Shown: one piece after another, positions 48,926 to 60,350 of the stretch
Numbering within the stretch: position 1 is the first letter of the stretch
Layout: each line of letters starts with the position of its first letter
Source: Diphasiastrum complanatum
Lineage: Eukaryota; Streptophyta; Lycopodiopsida; Lycopodiales; Lycopodiaceae
DNA: 64,000 nt
NCBI GenBank assembly: GCA_029204225.1
Contig: CM055095.1
Span: 70,901,957-70,965,956, forward strand
Reading direction: 5' to 3'
Position numbers and translations under genes: made by a program
The notes under the pieces: model-generated
Databases searched by the model: none
Seen by the model: the letters and a program-made list of their open reading frames with translations, nothing else
Told to the model about the DNA's origin: nothing

Positions 48926-49200
48926 AAGGGCCTAAGTTGCCAATAATGTAATTCAGTGGTCCGGGCCCGCTCTATGTGTAAAGGGACTTGGTACAAGTGG
49001 ACCAAATTGTTAGGGAAACTAGAGCTGGTTTTATTATCTCTTTCACATTGCCTCTCTTCTATACTATATTTAACGACTTTAGGGCATAAGTTGCCAATAT
49101 TGTTATTAAGTGGCTCGTAGAGAGACTTAATACACAGGGACCCAGTTGTTAGGGACATTAGAGGTGGTTTCATTTCTTCTTTCATGTTGCCTCTCTTCTC
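48926..49200. repeat. Two-copy tandem repeat (about 148 bp)
   Basis: Unit 1 has GGGCCTAAGTTGCCAATAATG and TTAGGGAAACTAGAGCTGG. Unit 2 has GGGCATAAGTTGCCAATATTG and TTAGGGACATTAGAGGTGG. Both end in TTGCCTCTCTTCT. The stretch 49201-49560 has no gene. Confidence 0.8.
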
Positions 49201-49575
49201 TCATTCATTGTATTGGGTATTATTGTTGATTGGTTTTCTATGGGTACTCTCGTGTGGGTGTTCTAGTGTTGGTATCTTTCTTATTGCCATTGATTCAAAC
49301 AAGGCTTGTATGATAGAATGCACCCAAAAGTCAGTTACATAAAGATTGAGTTCTCCACACGTCATCCTAAATGGAAAATGTTGTTCCGAATATAGCATAT
49401 TATCTCATTGTATGAATATGATATTTTGTTCCGCTACTTTCAATATATGTTTTAAACATTAATAAACTGATATTGTGCACCCTAAACCCTGATACAAAAC
49501 ACTAAACTTTACTACTTCTAAAAATATCGAGGGGCTTGATGTTTAAAAAATGATAGCACACCATGTGTTGTCGCT

Positions 49576-49914
49576 TCAGAGAAGGTATGAGTGAGGAAAA
49601 CTTGCAAAACTCGCAAATGATTTACTCTCAAAATGCCAAACCCCCCATTCAGGAAGGGAGAAGTGGGAATCAAGTTTCCAATCTCTAGAAGCAAGAGTAA
49701 CCAATCCTCCACGAGTGCCATTAGCAGGGGTGCAGGAGTAGTTGAAGTTCCAAGCAAAAGATTTGGTAAGAGTATAAAAAAGAAATCCTCTCAGTTTGGT
49801 TTCTTGTAGACAAATCACAGTGTTGGATTGGTGAAGAGTCAAGAGGTAATTAAAGAGTAATGAGCGGTGAATGGGGGAGTTGAGTCCTCTAACATTCCAA
49901 GAGATCAAATTCAT
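49576..49914 (-). pseudogene. L1-type LINE endonuclease start (ORF2)
   Basis: Begins MNLISWNVRGLNSPIHRSLL, the characteristic start of plant L1 ORF2 apurinic endonuclease, with VICLQETKLRG holding the metal-binding Glu. Later words GTRGGLVTL fit the same domain. The frame is lost near 49576 and no RT follows, so only the first third of the domain is here. It differs from the LINE at 46850-48526. Confidence 0.85.
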
Positions 49915-49919
49915 TGGGA

Positions 49920-50946
49920 AACATAAAGGGAAGGAGATTAGCTTGGCTTGCTATAAATGCAAAATATGAGAGAGGGATAAAGATGACCTTGTAAGGGAAA
50001 TTCATGTTGTTCCATAGCTAAGTAAGCTCCGTTTGGGTGTCCCTTCCTCTTGCTCTTGCCAAAGGTTTTAAGGAGCTACGTGCGGATATCCTATTATATT
50101 GCCTTTGTCTTTGTCCAATTTCCAACGGGGGTGACCAAAAATGAGAAGTGTGATAATTCATCAAAAAAGAACTTTCGTCTCTGCTAGCATTTTTGTCCTT
50201 TTGACCTTTAGAGCAGGTTCTAGTTCCACGAGGCTCAGAATCAGATGTGGCAGTTTTAGGAGATAATAATATCTCTTTGAAGGTTATGTTTTTGTGACCT
50301 TGTCGGTTGCCCTGGGGATACTTTTGAGTTGTTGATACAGCTTGATGGGGAAAACATAAAATGTTGTGGTCTGTTTGCTCATTCTACAAGGCCAGAGGCA
50401 TAGCAGACAGATTCTCGTCTGGGATTTTCATGATGAAAGATTCATCCTTCGTTGAAGTTCGTTCTACTGGCAGGATTGTTCTAGAACAGTCGTAGATTCA
50501 GATCCGCAGAAGGAGCGAGCCTTTTCGTAGTCATAACGAATTAATGTCTGATCGCCGCCCACATTTAATATTTGTTCTCTAGTGTTAGACTATAGAATCC
50601 CTTCCATCCTTGTCGCAGAACAGTGGAGCTGTGAAATCTGCAAGGCAGCAGAACAATGAACTTCAGGGATGTTTATAAAGTTCGTGGCCTTCTTCGCACT
50701 TCCATATTGTTGCATCTGAAATTCACTGTCCTGGTGGGTGGAAGTCTGGCTAAAGTTCTGCTCTGCTTTATCTGCAAGTTTGTGAGGAGCAGAAGGTTCC
50801 ACACAGTCCTCTATGCTCTCGCATTGCCCGAGTAGCTGTTCGCTGGTTTGTACTACCAAATGATTAGGGTTCTGTTTAAAAGCGCCAATGGTAGCGTTCC
50901 ACCACCTTTTCATGAGTATATGTGAAGTCGAGATCATTCGTGACAT
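49920..50946 (-). pseudogene. Probable L1 ORF1 remnant
   Basis: Upstream of the endonuclease start on the same strand. The best open part (50590-50946) starts MSRMISTSHILMKRWWN and is Gln/Ser/His-rich. I assign it to ORF1 only by position; no RNA-binding or zinc motif is visible. Confidence 0.4.
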
Positions 50947-51160
50947 CTTCTGCCTCTAACAGCTCAAGAGTTATGATCCTGCATGCACATTATTAGTGAG
51001 AATAATGATTGTTAGTGAGATCTCAAGCTTTACAAGGATGCATGTTTTCAATTAATGATTGATAATTAAAAAGATTACCTTCCTCTCAAAGGCTCGTTTT
51101 CTGCATTGCAATGAAGATTTCCCGTCAAATTATATGTCTCTCATAAATTGGTACATGGGT

Positions 51161-51232
51161 GGTCCTATGGTCTAGTGGTGAGGACACTGGACTCTGAATC
51201 CAGTAGCCCGAGTTCAAATCTCGGTAGGACCT
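51161..51232 (+). tRNA. tRNA-Gln (anticodon CUG)
   Basis: 72 bases fold as a full cloverleaf: acceptor GGTCCTA pairs with TAGGACC, D arm with A-box TGGTCTAGTGG, anticodon stem CTGGA/TCCAG with loop CTCTGAA giving anticodon CTG, and T arm CCGAG/CTCGG with B-box GTTCAAATC. No intron. A run of five T residues at 51232-51236 serves as the RNA polymerase III terminator. The only intact non-transposon gene that I find in the window. Confidence 0.97.
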
Positions 51233-51428
51233 TTTTACCCTTTTAGTCCTACACTACCCTTCACCGTCTAAGGTCGCACTTATTCTGGCCACGTTATCCT
51301 ATCAAGCAACTATATTATTAGAACCAGCGAACAGCTTACAACCACCAAACGTTTTGATGGGCTGTTATCACAAAAGAGGGCTTTCTATTGTGTATAGGGG
51401 AAGGCCCCTGCCCATGAGCCTTCCCCAT

Positions 51429-51836
51429 CGTAAAGCACTGTATCAAAATTTACCTACTTTTCCCTGACTCCTGCCACTGTTAATTTTACCAAACTGCCCC
51501 GTTTTCACTCGGCTGATTCACTTTTGCAAATTGATCGCCTGCCTAGATTAGATTTCCTTCCTGCAGGATGTAACATGCTTTGGATTTTTACAACATGTTA
51601 TAAAATTTTACGTAAAGTAACATGTTTTTACAGCAAATGAAAACTTTTCTGAATCACCACTGTATTGTTCTATTAACCTATGTGGTAAAACTGTTTGTCA
51701 AGAGGGACCTTACAATATGTAAGGTCCCTCTGATATTTTAGTTTCTTTGTGTAACGCCCTGCTATTTAGAACTATTAGATTCTGCCAGGTAAGGAGACTC
51801 TAAACTACACTGAAAATTTTGATACAGTGCTTTACG
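51429..51836. mobile_element. MITE-like element with 23-bp terminal inverted repeats
   Basis: CGTAAAGCACTGTATCAAAA.. (51429-51451) and its exact complement ..TTTTGATACAGTGCTTTACG (51814-51836) bound 408 bp of non-coding DNA. The target duplication is unclear, so the superfamily is not assigned. A perfect hairpin lies inside at 51701-51731. Confidence 0.7.
51701..51731. repeat. Perfect 14-bp-arm hairpin inside the MITE
   Basis: AGAGGGACCTTACA, loop ATA, TGTAAGGTCCCTCT. No mismatch in 14 pairs. Confidence 0.9.
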
Positions 51837-52410
51837 TATATAGCGTGCACATTGGTGTTACCATTCTGCGTCTTGAACTCAATACACATAAAAGTAGAGA
51901 CCCGGGAAATTTTTTTATACATACTTAATTGGAATCAGCAAATCTAAGCCAGTTTCATATATTCAAGAGCTCTACTAAAAGCCTACCAATCCCAATCTTG
52001 AACACTTGGGAAATCCTTATCCACCATAGATTACATGAAGTGATGTAATAGAACCAATGTTAATAATGACGCTTGCTTTTAAAACATTCAATCTCTTAGC
52101 TTAGATCTATGAAATGATTACCTATATATACATGAGGTGTGTAATGGAACAATGTTAACAATTTCACTTGTTCTTGCTACAAATTTTTATTATGCAAACT
52201 AGTGTTCTCAAAGCATAATAAAAGTAGTTGCACCTTTTTTCCAATATTAGCACCGTAATTATCATGAGCATACATATTAATGACGTGTTAAATTTTGATT
52301 GGCTTTGAACACATGTTTAGAGCCATATTTTATTGCCTTCTTTTTTCAGAAAGCTATTAATGGCAGGTACCAGGTACTTGCCATCATGCCACCCTCTTTC
52401 TCTGTTGCGC

Positions 52411-52414
<4 letters not shown>
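51837..52414. other. Gene-free interval
   Basis: No gene or clear repeat is visible. Confidence 0.35.
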
Positions 52415-52470
<56 letters not shown>

Positions 52471-52735
52471 CGCCTCCCTCCCCTCTTCCTCCCTTCCACC
52501 GCTACCTGCTGCCTCCCTCCTATCTCTCCGCCTCCCTCCAAGTCCATTCTTCCTTCCTATTCCGCCTCCCTCCCTCTTATCTCTCTTCCGCCTCCCTCCC
52601 TATTCCGCGTCCCACCTCCTTTCTCTCTCTTCCGCTCCCTCTTCTCTGCTTCCATCTCTCCTCCTGCTCTCCTGCCATCTCTTCTCCTCCATCGATCTCT
52701 CTCCTCCTCTCCTGCCATCTCTCCTCCTCCACCGA
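52415..52735. repeat. CT microsatellite and CCTCC-rich pyrimidine tract
   Basis: 27 CT units (52415-52468) run into a long C/T-only stretch built on CCTCCCT and TCTCCTCC words. The last 85 bases recur at 52941-53022, 286 bp downstream, as part of the duplicated foldback unit. Confidence 0.85.
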
Positions 52736-52750
52736 TAGCGGGCGTGGGCA

Positions 52751-52925
52751 GGATAATTAGGTGATAATTACGTCCGGTAGCGGGCGTGAGCAGGCCCGCT
52801 ACCGCGTATAGCAGGTAGTCAATACCTACCGAGCCGCGGAGGCGGTGAGGTAGGTACGACTACCTGGTACGCGGTAGCGGGCCTGCTCACGCCCGCTATC
52901 GGACGTAATTATCACCTAATTATCC
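52751..52925. repeat. Foldback unit 1
   Basis: 58-bp arms (52751-52808 and 52868-52925) are complementary with one mismatch. Each arm contains its own hairpin, GGTAGCGGGC / GCCCGCTACC around GTGAGCAG. The 59-bp centre (52809-52867) folds on CAGGTAGT..TACCTACC / GGTAGGTA..ACTACCTG with an 18-base GC-rich loop. Overall it can form a branched, T-shaped structure. Confidence 0.92.
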
Positions 52926-53037
52926 CTCTCCTCTGCTACCATCTCTCCTCCTGCTCTCCTGCCATCTCTTTTCCTCCACCGATCTCTCTCCTCCTCTCCT
53001 GCCATCTCTCCTCCTCCACCGATAGCGGGCGTGAGCA

Positions 53038-53187
53038 GGATAATTAGGTGATAATTATGTCCGGTAGTGGGCGTGAGCAGGCCCGCTACCGCGTACCAGG
53101 TAGTCATACCTACCTCACCGCCTCCGTGGCTCGGTAGGTACTAACTACCTGCTATACGCGGTAGCGGGCCTGCTCACACCCGCTACC
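53038..53187. repeat. Foldback unit 2, centre inverted
   Basis: The left arm (53038-53095) repeats the unit 1 left arm with two changes. The right arm (53155-53187) is cut to 33 bp. The 59-bp centre (53096-53154) is the reverse complement of the unit 1 centre, with four transitions. Flanking pyrimidine DNA is duplicated directly, so the centre alone is flipped. Confidence 0.9.
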
Positions 53188-53325
53188 TAGTCCATAGCAA
53201 GTTTTGGGAGTTCAAAATCACGATCTTTTTGAGCAAAAAATAAAGAAAGGTTTTAGTGGTCAAGAAAGAAGAAAGAAAGAACAAATGATAAGCCAATATG
53301 GTTAACAAATATAATTAGTAGTAAA

Positions 53326-53520
53326 TGAGGAGTACTTCAAAGACCACAATTAGATTCTTGTCAAAAAGGTACAAAATCAAGAGGTTATTTATCAATCAAA
53401 TACACCCAACAATTATAACCTTATTAGTAAACAAAAAGTACTCCAAGGGCCACTTAGCCAAATTCTTATTAGAGGCACTTTGACTTTAGGAGGTTATTTA
53501 TCAATCAATGACACACCCAA
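53326..53520. repeat. Two diverged tandem copies
   Basis: GAGTACTTCAAAGACCAC (53330) and AAGTACTCCAAGGGCCAC (53436), each followed about 60 bp later by GAGGTTATTTATCAATCAA and CACCCA. Then 53640-53760 is almost pure A/T and 53978-53996 is a poly-T run of 19. No gene in 53190-54010. Confidence 0.7.
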
Positions 53521-54017
53521 GGAGACTCCTAAGTTATGGTGCCATGAGGGATATACCACATTTAAATGTGGCATTATTAGCCACTCCCCTCCCTTCATTG
53601 CCCTTTAATGTAGAAGTGTTTTTGCATTTCATGTTATATTTTATATAATATATTTCATGTTGTAATATATTTTGTTCAATGTAGTAATATATTATATTAT
53701 ATATTATGTATTATATATTACATATATTATTTTATTATATTATATATTATTAATTATGAACATAGTAACGTGTGCTGGTTTACGAGATACACCTGTGAGT
53801 TTCAGTCGTGAAGGGCGCATGAAGGGTGCCCTTTAGCCTCACTACTAAGCATGAAGGGAAGTGCATAATGGCATATTAAGCGTCCTCTTTTTATGAAGTA
53901 AAATCACGAGTGGATAATAACGTGACACCCTTAGACGTCTCTTACATTGACGAGAGGGGTTATGAAAATGACACAAGTTTTTTTTTTTTTTTTTTTGAAA
54001 TGGTTGACCATAGATAG

Positions 54018-55883
54018 TGCAAAACAGAGAATAACCAAGAATGGATGAAATGAAATATAAAATGATTGCAATCTGGTCATCAAAAGATGTTTCTGCAATG
54101 GGGCTGCCAGTACAACCCTTTAAAGAAAACAAACACCCAGGAGAAAGATATTGAATACTTCATTATGGTTTTCAGATTCAAATGGGAGTGAAGTCAAGGA
54201 ACAAATACTTCGGCAAAGAGAAAGCCACACAACGAATCCGTTATCATGAATCTAACTCCTATGATCCGCGCAAATCACAAGATTGAAGGCTAGAGATATT
54301 TCGCTAAACAATTCCAGTCCAAACACTGTGTAATAAGCATTAGCATAGAGTGCCATAAACTTCCTATTACCAAATTGAATCACCATGAAAAGCATAGAAG
54401 GTATTCACAATAGAGACATGTTGAGTGATTCAGAAACACTTAGATATGCATTATCTGTATTCATCATTTGTAGAGAACAAAGAGATGTGCATTATAGACT
54501 AGACACTGCAAAGCAGAGGGATTGCTACACCTATATACAAGAACAGAGAACACAATGTTCTGAACTTGCAGATGAATAACAAATCTGAAATTCTACAATA
54601 CAGCACGAACAGAGCAACACAAGCTGCTGTTCTTCATTGTGTCTGAATGAATGCTAATGAGAAAGCCTGACAAGCTATAGCCACACAAATCCGTGCAAGA
54701 GACTAAGGGCTCTGTAACTGCTACAAAAAAAGGAGCAAATGGACATTTTCCATCTGGAACAAGGCTTTCATACATGAATGGAATGCTGCCACAGAGGCAT
54801 CAACAGTTAGAAACATGGTCTCTGTCTCAAACATGGAAAAATAGCCAGGTTGAAGATGAATGAGGGTCGCTGATGAAGATTCTGCCTGAGCACTGTCTGA
54901 AAACAGCCAGAAACTCTGTCCAAACCGCTTGAAGATTGCCGCTGCTAGGTTGTTGGAGACTGTCGCTGGAGCTTTGGAGGTTCCTCATAAGTGTTTGCAC
55001 AAAATACATGAAAAACACCTGTGGATCTACGCAAAAATTGCCTACAGGATGTCGTTGGTGACTGCCGTTGGTGATGCGATAAAAGAGCCGCTGGAAACTG
55101 CCATGTAGAAGATGCGATGGCGGGCTGAGAAACAATCCTCAGATCTACGTTCGGGAAGAGCGAAGTCTGCCCCAGAAAATCCGAAGAGAGAGAGAGAGAT
55201 ATTCAAATGTCTTGTTGAAAGTTCTAGAAATGCAACAGCTGCCCTTCATTGGAATGTAACTGGGCTGCAGTAGGAAACAAAATGCAAAGCCTGCCCTTCA
55301 AAAATGCGAATGCAGCCCTTCCTAATTGTGTGAAGAATTCTGCCCAATATGGTGATGCGTGAGAAAAACCGCCACTTGATATGGTGGAAAAAGCAAAATC
55401 GGCACCTTGACAAGATGCCTTTGAGAACTGCTCTAGTTCGAATTTGCCTTAGAAAGAAACCCCGAAAGAATGCAAAATAAGCAAAGGCCTCGAAAAATCC
55501 AAGTCATAGCCTTCAGGAATGTAACTAATGCCCTTGAAGAAGTTGATAGGCTCTCATTATATTTCATTGTGAAGTGTTAGCCTTATAAAATATATATTAC
55601 TTTAAAGATCTCCAAGAATCGGCAAATGCCTCTGGCAGTGACTAGTGCCTTAGGAAATGAATTCGAATGCCCTTAGAATAACGACTGTAGCCTTACATTG
55701 CCATAAAAATCTTAGTGTGGGCAATGCCTTAAAAATTATGAAATCAGGGCTTCATGTCCAAAAGAACCGTAGAGCATAATGTTAAGCTAAAATAAAGCTT
55801 ATACAATCCACAATACATTAAGGCTCAAAATATAGCATTGAAAAGTCAAAAAACTTTAACAAATTGTAGAAACCATCCTACCA
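54018..55883 (-). repeat. 3' LTR of element D
   Basis: Aligns with 56930-57443 over its first 520 bp (e.g. GATTGCAATCTGGTCATCAA). It ends TACCA, the complement of the LTR start TGGTA, and is followed by the minus-strand purine tract TTGAGGGGGGAG (55889-55900). Confidence 0.75.
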
Positions 55884-56788
55884 CATATCTCCCCCCTCAA
55901 GTGTGCAACGGCCCCGCAAACACCGAGAATATCAAACAATGTTGAAGCTTTGAAGAGAATCTGACTTGCCACAGTGTGCAGCCTTTGACAAGCCAAAGCA
56001 TTGATTGTACAGTCTTCAACAAGTGAGTAACAAGCTGCAATAGGATAAGTCTTGTATGGCTTCAGCCAATAAACAGGATCAATGAGCAGTTTAAGACAGA
56101 TTCCATTAACAACATATATCTTTATAAAACAAATCAACAAATTTCAGCTTCATGGACAACACCAATAAATGTTGAAGTGTGAGCAACAAATAGCTTCATT
56201 GAACAGTGAAAAATCAATTTTTTTTGAAAACTATGGACAACAATCTATAGAATCATCCTTGAATAATCAGCCAACACTTCATTTGAACATAGCACTGTGG
56301 GACAACCTTTAGACAATATCATATATCAATAATAATATCATGTAAGTTCAATGGAACTGCAGGGAGCGAAAAATCAGCAACATATGTCTTTCTTGGACAA
56401 CAACATATCTTTAGCACAAACTTCTATTTTGGCTTGAAGATCTTGTAAATAAAGAACTGAAACAAAAGAGAATAGAACCAATTCTTGGAAAAGCATGAAT
56501 CAAATTTTGCTTACGGAAGAGCAAGAGATTATTGGACATAACAACAAAATCTTCAGACTGTACATAACAAGAACTAAACACATTGTACAAAATGTAGATA
56601 AGGTTAAGAACTCTACAAGAAATCAAAAATAGAGAATCAAAAGTGGAATGAAGAGTCAGGATGGTCGAAACTCAGATTTAACTCTTCCTTTTCTGAAATT
56701 CTTGATGAACCGGAACAGTAACATGTGAATTTGAAAAATAGAAACAAAAATCAAAATAATGACAATAAAGGTAATGTTTTGGCATTGC

Positions 56789-56806
56789 TCCCCAGCAACG
56801 GCGCCA
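56789..56806 (-). promoter_or_regulatory. Primer binding site, tRNA-Asp type (element D)
   Basis: The minus strand reads TGGCGCCGTTGCTGGGGA, one change from the tRNA-Asp complement used by Athila/Tat elements, four bases from the LTR start at 56811. Confidence 0.9.
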
Positions 56807-56810
56807 AAAT

Positions 56811-57443
56811 TGGTATATGTCGTGACATACCAACAACAAAATGAAGGATATTTGTAGTATAATTGAGTGTCGTTCCCATTGGAGAGCAATAAAAGAGATA
56901 ATATTGTCATTATTAGTGCACAACAAAGAATAATCAAGAATGGACAGAATGAAATATAAAATGATTGCAATCTGGTCATCAATAGATGTTTCTGCAATGG
57001 GGCTGCCAGTACAACCGTACAAAGAAAACAAACACCCAGGAGAAAGATATTGAACACTTCATTATGGTTTTCAGATTCAAATGGGAGTGAAGTCAAGGAA
57101 TCAAATACTTCAGCAAAGAGGAAGCCACACAACGAATCCATTATCTTGACATTAGCTTATCATGAATCCAACTCCTATGATCTGCGCAAATCACAAGATT
57201 GAAGGTTAGAGACATTTCGCTAAACAATTCCAGTCCAAACACTAGCATACAGTGCCATAAACTTCCTATTACCAAATTGAATCACCGTAAAAAGAATAGA
57301 AGGTATTCACAATAGAAACAGGTTGAGTGATTCAGAAACACTTAGATTTGCATTATCTGTATTCATCATTTGTAGAGTACAAAGAGATGTACATTATAGA
57401 CTATACACTACAAAGCAGAGGGATTGCTACACCTCTATACAAG
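56811..57443 (-). repeat. 5' LTR of element D, truncated
   Basis: Starts TGGTATATGTCGTGACATACC (with a small terminal palindrome). Similarity to the left LTR ends abruptly at 57443, where Copia sequence begins. About 1.3 kb of this LTR is missing. Confidence 0.75.
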
Positions 57444-59935
57444 AGTGGACAGGTCCTCACACATGTGGATCCACATAGATGTCAAACAAATTGCTAAAAC
57501 TATGTGAAAATCGCTAAAATCTAATGCTCCTCCTCAATTTTACATTGATACATCTATCTACAACTCCTAAGGCTGATCTTAATTTGATAAATGAAGCCTT
57601 TGGCAAGGCTTTAGTGAGTAGTAGATCAGCAAGGCAATCTGAAGAAGATACATGTTGTAGCTTGATCTCCTTTGCTTGAACCTTTTCCCTCACAAAGTGG
57701 TGAGCAATCTCTATGTGCTTGCTCCTTGCATGGAATGTGGGATTGGTTGCTAATGCTTGGCTTGATTGGTTGTCACAATATATGATTGGCTACTCCTCGG
57801 CCTCCATGACTTGTAACTCCACCAAAAGTCTCTTTAACCACAAAATCTCCTTGGTTGTTGATGTTAATGCCTTGTATTTTGACTCGATTGAAGATAGAGA
57901 AATTGTGTCTTGCTTTTTGGAAAGCCAAGACACTATGACATTGCAAAAAAAGGTAACAAAAGTACTTGTGGACCTCTTATCCACCTTATCACCTACAAAA
58001 TCAGCATCCAAATATACCCTCAAAGCAAGGTTAGATCCATGATATAAAATGCCAAAGTTCTTGGTGGCTGAGATGTACCTCAACACACTTTTTGCATTTT
58101 TCCAATGACAAACCAATGGATTTTGCATAGATTGGCTTAGCTTACCTACACTATAACTTAGATCAGGTGTAGTTATAGTAAGATAGATTAGGGAGCCTAC
58201 AAGTCTTCTATATAGTGTGATGTCCTCAAAGGGTGCTTCATCATCACCATTAGAGACTTTCACATTTTGCTCCATATGAGTATCTACTCCTTGACAATCT
58301 TTCATTTCAAACTTGTCTAAGATAGAAGAAGCATATTTGGATTGACAAATAAAACTCAAATCTTTGCCTCTTGATACTTCTATTCCTAGTATGAAATGAA
58401 GAACACCAAGATCTACCATCTTAAACTCTTTAGACAATGCTACTTTCACTTCTTGTATACCATCATGATCATTTCCACTAAGGATAATGTCATCCACATA
58501 CAAAATAATAATGATGACTTTACCATCATTAAATCTTAAGTACAAAGAAGGATCATAAGCACTTACAACAAAATTTATAGAGTTTAAGAAAGCATTCAAC
58601 CTAGAGTACCAAGCTCTAGGTGCTTGCTTAAGCCCATAAAGGCTTCTTAGCAACAAACATACTTTTCCTTCTTGATCTTCTTTGATGAAGCCCTCGGGTT
58701 GCCTCATAAAGATCTCCCCTTCCAAATAGACATTTAGAAAGGCATTAGTAACATCAAGATGAAATAGAGGCCAATTGAAAGTAGTTGCAAGAGAAATGAT
58801 CAACCTTATAGAAACTAGTTTAGCAACAGGAGCAAAAGTTTCATCAAAATCTACTCCCTTGGTTTGCAAGAACCCCTTTGCCACTAGCCTTGCCTTATAT
58901 TTGTTGATGCTCCCATCTTGGTTGTACTTCAATCTACAGATCCATTTGCACTCAAGTGGTCTTCTTCCATGAGGAAGATCCACAAGCTTCCATGTATGAT
59001 TCTCCATAAGAGCATCATACTCCTTTTGCATGGCATCCCTCCATTCTTGTGATTCCATAGCATCTTCAAAGCAACTCGGCTCATTAAACATAGATGTTAG
59101 GAAAGTATAAGAGGTAAGTGAATGAAGATCTTCCATTTGTTCACCTTTGTCAACATAGGTGAGCCTTGATGGCTCGGCCTTCCTTCTTGTAGATCTTCTT
59201 GGAGCAATCGGCTCTTGAAGTGGATCCTCAAGATCTTGATCATATGTAGGCTCCTCCTCAAATCTTGCAAGATCCTTGACATAAGATGGATTAGTAGCAT
59301 TTTCATTCATCTTGTAGCAGCTACCTTCATCAAATGTAACATCTCTACTCACTAAAATCTTTTTACTGATAGGATTATAGAGACTCTATCCCTTGCTATT
59401 TTCACCATAACCAACAAAGATTCTCTTTATGGATGTAGGATCATCCTTCTTTCTTGTATCTAATGATTGAAAAAAATAGCAAGTAGATGCAAGGATTCTA
59501 AGATCTTTGAGATTTGGCTTCTTACCAAATAGAGCCTCATAAGATGTGATGCCTCCAATGGGCTTACATGACAATCTATTACATAAATAAGTTGCACAAA
59601 CAATGGCCTCTCTCCAAAATGACTTAGGTAGAAATTAATCTAGCCTTATGGCTTTTGCACACTCACAAAGAGTTCTATTCATTCTCTCGGCTATACCATT
59701 TTGTTGAGGACTATAAGTACATGTAAGCTCTCTTTTAATACCATTGGATTTACAAAACTCTATCATCTTAGTGCAAATATACTCTCCACCATAATCACTT
59801 CTCAATACTTTTACTTTAGCATTAAGTTGATTCTCAGCTAGAGTTTTAAACTTTACAAAAGACTCAGACACTTTACTTTTGAAACCCAAAAGTTCAATCC
59901 AAGGGTATCTAGAGTATGCTGGAATTTAATCTAAC
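57444..59935 (-). mobile_element. Truncated Copia element (element 6)
   Basis: Minus-strand Copia remnant: about 80 bp of possible LTR end, purine tract TTGAGGAGGAGC (57526-57537), then RNase H, RT and integrase back to the middle of the integrase core, where it stops at 59935. gag, protease and the 5' LTR are absent. It interrupts element D. Confidence 0.88.
57554..59935 (-). pseudogene. Copia integrase-RT-RNase H (element 6)
   Basis: One minus-strand frame is conserved over the whole length, with three in-frame stops (near 59637, 59384 and 57790) and no frameshift. From the right: integrase YSRYPWIELL, LRSDYGGEYI, QQNGIAERMNRTL (Asp and Glu present), then the pre-RT linker. RT follows with CKWICRLKYNQDGSINKYKA, LDVTNAFLNVYLEGEIF, YGLKQAPRAWYSRL and the catalytic ILYVDDIILSG. 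RNase H follows with YLDADFVGDKVDKRSTS, SLSSIESKYKALTS and HARSKHIEIAHHF. The longest open part is 520 codons (57790-59352). Intact catalytic boxes with only nonsense changes indicate a fairly young copy. Confidence 0.9.
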
Positions 59936-60350
59936 TACTACTCATCCCAACAACCCTCCTTCCTTCTCTCGAAGCTACTCTCTCAAAGATGTCTACAGAA
60001 AATGAACTATTTTTCAACAGTTTGCATATTTGAATTGTTTGTCGCTACAGTCTGTTTTTTCACTCAAGAATTTCCATAGGCGAAAAATCGGACAAAGAAT
60101 TCCACTTCACTTTCGGGCTTTTTTTTAGCACTAAAGATTTTGTGAAAAAGACGACAAAGTGTTTACTGAAGGTTTTAGTCCATTTCATGCACTTTTAGAT
60201 ATGCCACAATTCTCCTGAAAAATGCGAAAAAGATGACACTCTACATATTTATACAGGATTCCAAGTACAGGCTGTCTACGTATTCACACTCCAATAACGA
60301 CTGTGTTAAAAATTCACAATTCTAGCTTGACTATTTTTGGTCATATGACT
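59936..60350 (-). repeat. Second fragment of the GTGTC..TTTTTCG repeat
   Basis: Contains AAAATGCGAAAAAGATGACAC and GTCTACAGAAAATGAACT, which match words in 18783-19255. No gene. Confidence 0.45.

Larger units (their letters stand above)
54018..57443 (-). mobile_element. Coding-free LTR element with very long LTRs ('D')
   Basis: Two LTR copies (54018-55883 and 56811-57443, the latter truncated) enclose about 0.93 kb without a gene. A tRNA-Asp primer site points to the Gypsy superfamily and minus orientation. The left copy lacks roughly its first 120 bp, next to a poly-T run. The right copy is cut by the Copia fragment at 57444. With LTRs near 1.9 kb and no coding interior, it must be non-autonomous. 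Confidence 0.75.

Noticed and set aside
52299-52764. Overlapping Ser/Pro/Leu-rich frames of 143-153 codons
   Set aside because: Products of a pyrimidine tract without stop codons; no domain and no codon-use signal.
53978-53996. Poly-T run as a LINE or SINE tail
   Set aside because: No SINE boxes or LINE 3' end is recognisable beside it; it may only mark the damaged edge of element D.
56656-57141. 161-codon hydrophobic frame that looks like a membrane protein
   Set aside because: It spans the PBS and the LTR start of element D; the hydrophobicity comes from T-rich DNA on that strand.
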